Source: Glutinoglossum americanum (taxonomy: Eukaryota; Ascomycota; Geoglossomycetes; Geoglossales; Geoglossaceae). From it: 64,000 nt of DNA. The position numbers were made by a program, and so were the translations under genes. The stretch lies in NCBI GenBank assembly GCA_020080175.1, contig JAGHQL010000053.1, positions 62,001 to 126,000 of the forward strand. The letters are read 5' to 3'. The first letter of the stretch is position 1; every line of letters starts with the position of its first letter. The notes under the pieces were generated by a model that was not told where the DNA came from, made no database searches, and saw only the letters and a program-made list of their open reading frames with translations. This document shows positions 55,946 through 64,000 of the stretch, one piece after another.

Positions 55946-58587
55946 TTATATGTACCCTAGATATAAACCATGTTGATGTTTTGAATGATTGTAGAAGTAC
56001 ATAGTCCCAGCCAAAGGAGCCAAACAACCTTGAAATGGGCAGATCAATTTTTCATCAGATCCTATCAGATCAAGGTGCTGTTCTCGAATATGCTTCCAGA
56101 AGCCATTGATGTGGACGAACCGAAAATCAAGCTTCTGTGGTCCAGCTTCTCTATCACATCTGTAGAAGGAACAGTGTAGAGCAGTAACTTCTGGTGACTT
56201 TTTAGAATCTATAATAGTATCATCTATTTGAAGGATTTTATTAGGCTTCTGAATATTCTTGATATGTTCATCTTCATATGAGATACGTTGCCACTTCCGT
56301 GAAGTTGATATTTTATACGAATGAGGAGTCTCTTGCCATTTGCAGAGTCTGATCAAATTTCGGATGAGCTTGGCACGTATTCAGAAGACTCGAGACTTAT
56401 CAAGGTTATCAAGAGACTTGAAGAATAATTTGGCGGCAATAGCTCACTCTTTAAACTCGTATTCTATAGTTGATGGTGTAAGAACATCACTTGGCTTGAT
56501 TTCTTGTAACTGATTATTTATCTCAATCGTATCGATCGTATCGTGGAACTCCTGAATAGCCTGATTGAGACACGTATCACTCAGCTAACGCTTCAAGTTG
56601 TTGATGTTAGCTTGTATCGCTTTGTGCCTTTGATACAACTCTGTCCCCTCAGTAGCCTTGATGGTAGAGAAGCTCAGATCTTTTTTTATCTTATCTGTAT
56701 AATATTGACGCCTCTGGCAGAGTTTGAGTACCCTTGGGTCATTGCTGATTTCGAGCTTTTGAGCATCAGTTAAGGCTGTAGGCACTAGTGTATCACGAGC
56801 CAGCCATTTTACTGCTCTTACAAGATCATCTCACGATGGACTGCCAAGGTAGATAGCCTGACAGTCCTGGTCAATAAATCCTGGCATATAATATCATGTG
56901 TATGTGCCCCTATATTGATGGCCCATTATTTGGTTGCACTCCTCAGGAGTGAGTGCTTCTAACATATGTGATTAGCGATATGTTAAAGTCTATTTTATAG
57001 GATGATAGCTTTATTATTACCAGTGATCTTCTTTCCCGAGGCTCGTCGCAGATCATAAAATTAAAGAACCTTTTCGAAACCACATGTTCGACCAAGATAG
57101 ATAAAATGATGCCTGTGCTTTGAATACTAGAGGTGTTTAGTCCCGAATATTTATACACCAGTAGGAGTGGCTTCAACATTGTAGAAAATAGGACGTTCAG
57201 TGTGACGGCTGCTTATATAAGCTGGGCCGCGAAGGTTGGGTGCCGCGGGCGTCAAGGCCGAGCTAGCCCTAAGAGGCCGGTCACGACGGAGCAAGAGGGG
57301 GCCGGCTGTGTGGCACGACGGGAGGGTAGGCCTAATGGTCCTTGATAGTCTATCTAATGTGATTATGGTATTGACCGATGAGGTTCCCTTCCGGACCCTC
57401 CTCGGCCTTCTATATATACTAATGGCCCTGAGGGACCCACGGGTAAGGACCTGCCCGGTCCCCTCCATGGACGCGTACGGACCCCTTGCCTCCGGCCGTG
57501 CTTCCATTAGGGAGTCCTTATGATGCCCGTGCGGTTCCTTCGCCGGCCGTGCTCCCATGTGGAGTTCCTATGATGACGTCATTGGTGGGGCCTTGCGGGC
57601 CCCCCTCGTATATCACCGGCTTGGTGTATTACGTATAGGGTGGACCCTCCCTATGCTCCGCCGGCCTTCCTCAGGGCTAGCCCTCCTTCTCAGCTTGTTT
57701 GGTGGCCCACCGGGCCCTTACCCGGTGGCCACCGTAACATTCAGCCCACTTTGTTTTCCACTTTAGATGTATGTGGGTTTTTCGAGTTGGAATTACGAGA
57801 TTGTAGATCTCTGTCGGGGTGGTAATGTTGGCCTCAAATGCATCATCAGCGAAGGCCAGAGCCAGAAAAGATATGATAGGACAGATGACAAGGTCGGCTC
57901 CCTTGTAGAATGTGAATTCCTTTCTGTGATACTCAGTATATAGATCAAGCAAGTGAATAAGTATGAAGGAGGATACCTACTTTCTGGACTTCCCACCTGA
58001 TCTCTTAATATGCTTGAGGCTAAGCCTCATCGCAATTACTGGAACTAATCCCTGACCCTGGACCAAGAACAGTTTGATGTTGTTATATAATAAAGGCCTC
58101 TCCCCAACGAGGGCACCCGGTCTTGTAGCTGTATAATCACTAATAAGTAGAAGGAGTGCCATTTGTACCCGAAGCCTCTCATGAGCAAATACTTTAGTGT
58201 CGCGTACCCAGTGGCAGTTGAGCAGAACCGATAGATCATCAACAAATAAATAAGCTTTCTTCTTCTCTGAATTGTCCAGTCCAAAAAAGGGTGTCAGATA
58301 TAAAGGAATCCACTGCCAAGCGTCAGCATCTAAACTCAGAATCAAGATAGTCTACTTATATTTTTCAAGTCATATAAGATGCTCTCATCCATATAGTGAT
58401 AGGCCGATCGTACATATACCATGCTAAAGACTTTCCAATAGGTTATAATGATAGATTCTTTCTTAACACGAGAATGTCTGACCTACTAGATAAGATAAAC
58501 TTTGAATCTTTTCACTTTGTATGCGATAAGGGCCTGTTCAGCATCAATTCTCATAGTCTTGCAAAACCTAAGTAAGAGAAATAGCAG
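55946..58587 (-). pseudogene. DUF3435 / FluG-type tyrosine recombinase relic (Starship captain-like)
   Basis: Read from 58587 leftward: YKVKRFKVYL, SRVKKESIIITYWKVFSMVY, FFGLDNSEKKKAYLFVDDLS, VFAHERLRVQMALLLLISDY, TATRPGALVG (N-terminal and first catalytic-side region), CPIISFLALAFADDAFEA, TPTGV, GRTCGFEKVL, LRRASGKKI (Arg box), EALTPEECNQIMGHQYRGTY (His box), YYMPGFIDQDCQAIYLGSPS (Tyr region), ALTDAQKLEISNDPRVLKLC, then a C-terminal pair of C2H2-like fingers (ICPFQGC...HSKHQH). This order is that of DUF3435 proteins. The reading frame changes several times and has many stops. A solo LTR (57201-57739) splits it and another (58588-58920) cuts the N-terminal side. It is transcribed leftward, toward the NLR, DUF3723, ferric reductase and patatin genes. 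Confidence 0.82.
57201..57739 (-). mobile_element. Solo LTR, family 1, copy 3 (539 bp)
   Basis: TGTGACGG to CCGTAACA ends with the target duplication TTCAG on both sides (57196-57200 and 57740-57744). It has one internal unit where copies 1 and 2 have about four, explaining the shorter length. It has the least AT-rich composition of the three, so it is probably the youngest. It is inserted in the tyrosine recombinase relic. Confidence 0.92.
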
Positions 58588-58920
58588 TGTCAGGTCCTAG
58601 AGGAGTACTGCGGGCACTCGGGGCTCGAGAGGGTCATTCAGGAGGTTGTCTGTAGGCTCGCGAAAGAGTTCTCGAGCTTGAGTGAGTGTCACGGCTCGGC
58701 AGGAGGTCCGGCGGGATGTCAGAGGCAGATAAGCTGAGTAGGAGGATGGATATGGGCTACCGGGTAACTTCTATTAGATGAACTATATATAAGAGATGTG
58801 TTGACCGATAGAGATTGAAGAATCAACTCTGTTGGTCAGAAAAGGAGCTTGAGAGCTTGGCTTAAGCACAGACCCTATACTGATCTAAGCTTACAAGCCT
58901 TGTCTTTATGTGCCGTGACA
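58588..58920 (-). mobile_element. Solo LTR, family 2, copy B (333 bp)
   Basis: TGTCAGGTCC start and GCCGTGACA end. The flanks are AGCAG and AGTAG, a target duplication with one transition. It matches the right half of 45142-45709 in reverse complement. It sits at the N-terminal side of the recombinase relic. Confidence 0.82.
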
Positions 58921-59317
58921 AGTAGGTAAGCCTCTATCTTGTTCTTTCAATATGGTAGACTCATCTTTGCCAATTTTGCTTTTCCCTCCGCATCATGTCC
59001 AGTGTACTGTCACCAGGATTAGACAAGGTTGGCTCTTCTTCCTCGAATTTGTTCATCATTTAGTCATAGTATTTAGCCTCAGCCTCAGCCTCAACCTCAT
59101 GGTTAGAGTAGGAACTGTATCTAGAGTCTCGTTCCCGGTCTGAGACAGAATCGGTATCCGAGTTGGAATCTGACTTGTTGTTTCTTCTAATCCGCTGCTC
59201 CAGTGCCTCAGAGTGCTCCAGACTTTGTAAATTGTACTGTAGCGCTGCATTTCGAATAGAACGGAGAGCTTGATACTGTGTATGACGTCGTGGTAGTCTC
59301 GACCGTGAGGAATTCAT
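58921..59317 (-). pseudogene. Possible N-terminal part of the recombinase relic
   Basis: From ATG 59317 a frame reads SSRSRLPRRHTQYQALRSIR, LEHSEALEQRIRRNN and a Ser/Asp/Glu-rich low-complexity stretch, then after a stop FEEEEPTLSNPGDSTLDMMR and EKQNWQR-like residues. The latter resemble the helical lead-in of DUF3435 proteins, and the position continues the relic on the other side of the LTR. The link is inferred from position and orientation only. Confidence 0.4.
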
Positions 59318-60392
59318 TTAGCTCAAATGCCGTAATTATGCAAGAAAGGTGATAGGTTCAAGAGAAGTATGAGACAATGCTGCTTCCTACAAGAGAAATC
59401 GAATGGTATGAGAGATAGAGACCAGATTGATGTAGAATCAGGGAGGTATTGGGAGAGGCAAGAGGGTGAGATGTGTTATCCGAAATAAGAGAGTGTTGCT
59501 AGCAGTGCTGCAGAAGTGATGATGCTGAATAACTAAGTGCTGAGAGTTAAAGGTAGTGTGAGGTGACTGAGTTAAATACAAATTCCAGCGTGGGAGCAGT
59601 GCACAAGACATCTTTCTACTGAAGTTGCGATTTCAGGATTATGGATTTCAGGTTTCTACTTACCACCAAGGGCTGCTAGAGGAAGCGTTGAGGCGGCAAG
59701 AAGTCAGCCTGGTAAGGGTTATTAAGCGAGTGAGCACGCTTTTAAAAACAGCGGGTATAGGCCTCCCAGATCTGGCAGTCAAATCGCCTACATACGAATA
59801 CTAGTAGTTATATTATAATAGAGTAGCTGTTCACAAAATGGCTTAGACTTGTTTTCTAGTACTGTATCTTATTGTAAGGAAATATTGTACTAAAGATCTT
59901 TGCTATATTACCATCAAAAGTGTCTGGTTTGCTTGTGAAATATGTTGGAGAGTAGATGTGCAGGGTGAAATAGCTGCACTAGATAAAGTGGTCGCACCCA
60001 AGCGGAGTGGCCACATGAAAAGGAGTGGTGGCCATACAAAAAGTGGTGTGAGCAAACCGACCATCCATGTTATTCCCCACAGCCCCCTCCTAAATTTAGC
60101 GACCAATAGCAGTTCCCCCGCGCACATCCGCAAATTATAAAATTCCTTGATTTTATTTCTCTACAAGGGCCGTTTCGTTTGGGACGGCGGAAAGCTGGTC
60201 TGCAGGCCGTCCCTGCTGAAATTGATTGGAGCTGAAATTGAAAAATATAAATAAGACCGGGGAAATAAGAGAAATACGAGCGTCATGCAGCGATCTTGCT
60301 GTGCGCTGGACCTGCAAAACATTATATAGCACGCGCTTGCCCCTCGAGACCCTCACTTAACCACCGAACTGTAGGACGCTCTTTGAAAGGCC
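59318..60392. other. Border zone between decayed and normal sequence, no gene supported
   Basis: No family motif on either strand. Short repeats of AGTGG/GGCCAC occur near 59985-60040. If the recombinase relic marks the end of a Starship-like element, the border should lie in this interval. I found no convincing direct repeat or inverted terminal repeat. A TATATAG box lies at about 60323, ahead of the next gene. Confidence 0.4.
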
Positions 60393-60413
60393 AAAAAAAA
60401 AAATTTTTTTTTT
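60393..60413 (+). promoter_or_regulatory. A11-T10 palindrome just before the start codon
   Basis: Eleven A followed by ten T ends 11 bases before the ATG at 60425. In RNA this would form a near-perfect A-U hairpin next to the start, and in DNA a rigid nucleosome-excluding tract. Its effect on expression is inference. Confidence 0.6.
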
Positions 60414-60424
60414 GACTAGCAACT

Positions 60425-61135
60425 ATGTATATGGTTTCTCTCCTCCTCCTCGCTATTCTCCCTCTCGCTCGCTATGCCACTGCATGTATCGTTGGCGGAG
60501 ACCCGTGTCCCACCGGGTCTACATGCACTCAAACGATGACCTGCCACGGACTCTGCCTCACGACGACACCGAACGCGCCGCTCCCAACACAACCGTGCAT
60601 CCTCGGCGGGTCGCCCTGCCCGGCCGGCGCGATATGCACGCAGACAGAGACCTGCCTCGGAGCATGCATCGCGACAACGCCACCGTCTCCGTCCCCAACG
60701 TCTTGCGTCGTCGGTGGAGCGCCTTGCCCAACCGGGTCTACGTGCACTCAAACGATGACCTGCCACGGACTCTGCCTCACTACGACGCCGAACGCGCCGC
60801 TCCCAACACAAACGTGCATCCTCGGCGGGTCGCCGTGCCCGGCTGGCGCGATATGCACGCAGACGGAGACCTGCCTGGGAGCGTGCATCGCGACAACACC
60901 ACCCGCCCCACCCCCGACATCATGCATTGTTGGTGGAGCGCCTTGTTCAACCGGGTCCACATGCACTCAAACGATGACCTGTCACGGACTCTGCCTTACT
61001 ACGGCGCGTGGCGGTGGGCCGGCAACCAAGAAATGCATTTTGGGGGGATCCCCGTGTCCGAGAGGAGCAATCTGTACTCAGACGGAAACTTGTAAAGGCT
61101 TGTGTATTGCGACTGCAGCTCCGACTTTATATTGA
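60425..61135 (+). CDS. Secreted protein of six 5-cysteine repeats
   Basis: 236 residues, single exon. A signal peptide (MYMVSLLLLAILPLARYATA) is followed by six units of about 35 residues with the pattern C-x4-5-PC-x5-C-x5-C-x3-C, 30 cysteines in all. Units alternate between type A (PTGSTCTQTMTCHGLCLTT) and type B (PAGAICTQTETCLGACIAT), so the true period is an A-B dimer of about 71 residues. Linkers are Pro/Thr/Ser-rich (TPPSPSPTS) and likely O-glycosylated. No membrane anchor. The coding region is GC-rich and other frames are open through the repeat. The repeat recalls small disulfide knots such as those of fungal cell-wall or effector proteins, but no family is recognised. A TATATAG box lies about 100 bp upstream. 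Confidence 0.75.
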   Translation: MYMVSLLLLAILPLARYATACIVGGDPCPTGSTCTQTMTCHGLCLTTTPNAPLPTQPCILGGSPCPAGAICTQTETCLGACIATTPPSPSPTSCVVGGAPCPTGSTCTQTMTCHGLCLTTTPNAPLPTQTCILGGSPCPAGAICTQTETCLGACIATTPPAPPPTSCIVGGAPCSTGSTCTQTMTCHGLCLTTARGGGPATKKCILGGSPCPRGAICTQTETCKGLCIATAAPTLY

Positions 61136-62305
61136 CGTTGAGACACGGATAATGTAGTGGTTACTGCTACCTGTTTAGTGGTGCTAATAATTAAAGAACT
61201 TTGGCAACCGATCGGATGTCTTGAGTTCTGTGAGTCCGGGGTATGCATTTGTATGTATCTCTAGTAAGACAGAATGAGAAGAGATTAAAATTTTGCGTTT
61301 GTGCACCGGCAACTTTTACAGATCAAGGATGTTGGGAATATCGGTTGCTCAATTGACTATGGCCCTAGAGGCCAACATATACTACTTACGGCGAGGCTGT
61401 CCCGCAGTCAAGCCTACCCCTATTCCGAGTTCAGAAGTGTCTGAAACACTCAGATCTCATGGTTCCGCATGAGGGAGCGGCGTAACTCATACCGCGTGAA
61501 CGAGTGGGTGAGCTGAAACTCCAACATGTTGTCATCGAGATCGTCTGCGCTACTGTCTGGTGGGTTAGTAGTTAGTAGTTGGACAACAAGGACGCTCTCG
61601 TAGCGGTAGACCATGTTCCTTGAACAGCTAGAGGCGGAAATAGCGAGGAAAAGGCGCCATTCATTTTCTTTACTTTTCTTTCTATCTCGTAGGGTTTGTT
61701 TTTCCGCTACTTCCTTATCTATCACAACAGGAGGATGCCGGAACGATACCGGGTGATAACGAACTTTTCATCCGCCTATTGATGGCGAGCTTCGCCTTAG
61801 GTTATGCTATGCAAGGAAGCACTATATAAGGGAGGGCCGTTAGGATTTTCCTTATTGACTTTTCCAACCACTATTAGACCAATTTCACATGCAGATGACT
61901 GCAGGCCTCCTGTGTGGTCAGTTTTAGGGCCGAGAAGCCTTTTATGGAAGTATTACCGCGGGGATCGTGGGTGGGGAGATTGGCCGAGTTCTAGTGACCG
62001 GAAAAGACCAATGGCGAATTATGTTTGAATCGCTGGTGCTAAACACTTGTATTGAGAGCATGGCCGATTACTTTCACCTATGTACTTTAGAAAGAACTCC
62101 GTATCAGGTCGGTGCATCTCGCCATTATGCAAGACCAGCGCATCCCCCTGCCAAACGCATTCCCGTTGGACGGGAGCAGGTTGGTTAGCCAATCCATTTT
62201 GGATCAAACAGACTTTGGCTGGAGCAGGTTACGCAGTTTAGCTACCTCTATGGACACGGCTTTTATAAAGTCTCCAGGTACAGGTATCTACAATGCGCCG
62301 GGCAC
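61136..62305. other. Mostly unassigned, weak frames
   Basis: Minus strand 61450-61725 (possibly from about 61780) reads SFRHPPVVIDKEVAEKQTLR, ENEWRLFLAISASS, ELRRSLMRNHEI and looks like part of a protein, but with no start or splice partner. Plus strand about 61960-62190 reads GEIGRVLVTGKDQWRIMFES, CIESMADYFHLCTLERTPYQ. Neither is recognised. Confidence 0.3.
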
Positions 62306-62309
62306 ACTG

Positions 62310-62500
62310 ACCTTGGACCAGGGAGAAAAGTTCCCTAGGGAGAACGCTCCCTGGGGAGAAAAGCTCCCTAGAAAGAAAAATCCCCTAGGGAAAAACGCTC
62401 CCTGGGGAGAAAAAAAAGTCCCCTAGGGGGATGTGATCCTGCTATTAATTTTGGACTGTCGCCCCTATGGTCTTTATCCCCAAGGGGAGTATATTTTTAT
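62310..62500 (+). repeat. GGGAGAA/CCCTAGGG short tandem palindromic repeats plus minisatellite core
   Basis: Five or six units of about 20-22 bp alternate TCCCTAGGG-type palindromes with GGGGAGAAAA, from about 62321 to 62430. Then GGTCTTTATCCCCAAGGGGA and GTATATTTTTATC at 62468-62500 match, in reverse, the core of the 9392-10290 minisatellite. Confidence 0.6.
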
Positions 62501-63324
62501 CTTGACATAGAGTTCCTACGGTCTTTCTCCCTTGTTGCCTTCTGCGCGCACTTGTTTCCCGATATGGCCTACATGACTACTAGTATTCCCGGATCGTAGA
62601 AAGCCCCTCCCTGTCTTTGTCTGCAAGGTGTGGGCGGTGGAGGCTGCTTTAACGAGCGCTGATTTCTCCCTAAAGCGGCGTCTCCAAAGGCATTCCGCTT
62701 TGGGAGTTCTCCAAACATGGGGGACTAACATGCAATAGCAACAAGAATATGGGGGTGCTAACACATATAGCTCCCTTCTGCTGCGTGGGCTCCTTTATAA
62801 GTTCGGAGAAGAACAGAGCCGGCAGTAACTGCGGGTGTGCATACTGTGGAGGTGATTTCTATGTCCGTGGAGTGACAATTATATTGGCTAGTTGTCAGTC
62901 ATTCCCTTGGGAGGGGTAGTTTACCTGTAGTTTCATTAATGCTTCTTTTGAGAGAGACCCACTTCATCTTGTGGCTTCTTGATTGCCCTTTTCAATTCAT
63001 CTCTCTCCTCGTCTCTCCTCCTTTCAACCGAGCCGAATCTGCGTTCAAGCGAGTTGATGCTAGCCTGGCGAGACCGGCCTTATGACTACAACTCGAGTCG
63101 CCATTTCCATCGAGAAGCCTAGCTTTGTAAAGAGGGGAAGAAATGAAAGAAGCCTCGATCGCCGACCCGATCGAAATGCCAACCAGTCGGCTCGCTTATT
63201 TCTTGGCATTTGTTCCGATTCTGCCCCGCATTCATTCTTTATCGCGCACGACACACAATTCCCGGTATACTGGCAAATACCCGTTTGCATCCAAAACCAA
63301 CTCTTGAGATCAGCTAATGCAAAT
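62501..63324. other. Intergenic, no gene supported
   Basis: A few short frames without motifs. A CT-rich stretch (CTCTCTCCTCGTCTCTCCTC) near 63000 is typical of fungal promoters and precedes the next gene. Confidence 0.4.
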
Positions 63325-63921
63325 ATGTCGCAGCTGAGCTGTGTATCGTGCGAGAGCGTGCTGTCCTGTAATGATTCCACCCTATCAGTTACCGGCAGCA
63401 TCATTGGCATCATAACTCTCTTCTATGCCGTTGCCGTTGGTATTTATGTCCTGGCACGTCAGTTCAAGGATGCTTCACGAGAAATTCACCGCTTGAGAGA
63501 GTCCCTCTTAGTGTTGCGGGGCCAAACTCGGGCCTTAATTGGGAGCCTTCGTGGACTCGATAAAGAGCACCCCTCAGGGCAGGACGATTTTAACTCGCCT
63601 TTCGCTACAGCACCGCGAACTGACCAACCACCGCAGTACATCCATGAGATTCTTCACAAGCAGATCAATAATCTTGAAAGTGAGTTAGAAGAGCTCGTAC
63701 AGAGCGCCAGCAAACTACTCCCAGATGGCTGGACAGAAGATTCAGAAATACACCCAAGGCCAAGAGGATGGAGGGGACCATTGTGGCGGGTTAAGCAAGG
63801 AGTGATCTGGGTGTGGAAAGGTGTCGAGATGAAGGAAATGCTCATTGGGACAGAGGCGAAGTTCATCGGCTTGAAAAATAGTGCTGAGCGACTGTGCGTC
63901 TTATCCTTCGTGCATCTTTGA
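63325..63921 (+). CDS. Single-pass membrane protein with fungal N-terminal-domain-like helix
   Basis: 198 residues from ATG 63325 (the frame is open upstream to 63082, but the N-terminal extension is not protein-like). CVSCESVLSCNDS is followed by a membrane segment (IIGIITLFYAVAVGIYVLA) and amphipathic helices RQFKDASREIHRLRESLLVL and QINNLESELEELVQSASKLL. A basic-aromatic region (RGWRGPLWRVKQGVIWVWKG) follows. The layout resembles the N-terminal helical domains seen before fungal STAND proteins, here free-standing. The frame ends at TGA 63919-63921; further exons beyond the window are possible. Confidence 0.55.
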   Translation: MSQLSCVSCESVLSCNDSTLSVTGSIIGIITLFYAVAVGIYVLARQFKDASREIHRLRESLLVLRGQTRALIGSLRGLDKEHPSGQDDFNSPFATAPRTDQPPQYIHEILHKQINNLESELEELVQSASKLLPDGWTEDSEIHPRPRGWRGPLWRVKQGVIWVWKGVEMKEMLIGTEAKFIGLKNSAERLCVLSFVHL

Positions 63922-64000
63922 GGGTCCCCTGGTTAATGTATGAATTTGTAGCGAACAAGATACGCGGCAGCGGCAGGAAGAAAATCGGCGAATGCGAGAG

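Noticed and set aside
60412-61095. Arg/His-rich frame overlapping the cysteine-repeat gene
   Set aside because: Alternate frame of a GC-rich repeat; it lacks a signal peptide or any family features.
63082-63324. N-terminal extension of the last membrane protein
   Set aside because: The in-frame extension is not protein-like and overlaps the CT-rich promoter; the ATG at 63325 directly precedes the Cys-rich leader and membrane segment.
1-64000. tRNA, rRNA or other structured RNA genes
   Set aside because: I scanned for cloverleaf boxes and rRNA-like blocks by eye and saw none convincing; a covariance-model search would be needed to exclude them.

Overview
ORGANISM: The window looks like a filamentous ascomycete (Pezizomycotina, possibly Leotiomycetes). 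Genes are split by short GT-AG introns of about 43-62 nt with CTRAY-type branch sites. Families typical of that group are present: NACHT-WD40 STAND receptor, patatin with a RING, DUF3723, ferric reductase, DUF3435/FluG-type tyrosine recombinase and a Tad-clade LINE. Decayed parts show C-to-T/G-to-A patterns like repeat-induced point mutation (RIP). All exon models were worked out by eye. LAYOUT: 0-11 kb holds a small kinase-like gene, a MITE, a luciferase-like-domain gene, a gene carrying one in-frame stop, a 2OG-dioxygenase-like gene, a 12-residue-repeat membrane protein and a 14-unit minisatellite. 11-17 kb holds a six-exon patatin-like phospholipase and a divergent pair (PD-(D/E)XK-like and kinase-like). 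17-27 kb holds a two-exon MADS-like gene, a Tc1-like relic, a four-exon ferric reductase, two small SANT/Myb-like genes, a spliced secreted-protein gene, two coiled-coil proteins and a second kinase-like gene. 27.5-31.6 kb is one inferred gene joining DUF3723, a long coiled coil and a Ulp1/C48 protease. 33.2-37.0 kb is an intact NACHT-WD40 receptor with near-identical repeats. 37.4-45.7 kb is a nested block: a Tad-like LINE, an inverted decayed copy of its 3' part, and solo LTRs. 46-59 kb is AT-rich and decayed, with relics of coiled-coil, repeat-bearing and GT2 glycosyltransferase genes, and a DUF3435 tyrosine recombinase relic (59.3 to 55.9 kb, minus strand) interrupted by two solo LTRs. 60.4 kb onward returns to normal composition, with an intact secreted protein of six 5-cysteine repeats and a single-pass membrane protein. 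INTERPRETATION: Patatin, ferric reductase, DUF3723 and NLR are the auxiliary gene classes reported for Starship giant transposons, whose captain is a DUF3435 tyrosine recombinase normally lying at one end and transcribed inward. Here the DUF3435 relic is transcribed leftward, toward NLR, DUF3723, ferric reductase and patatin in that order. The best overall reading is a large, partly fossilised Starship-like cargo region. No terminal repeats or target site were identified, so boundaries are unproven and a chance neighbourhood of commonly co-occurring genes remains possible.
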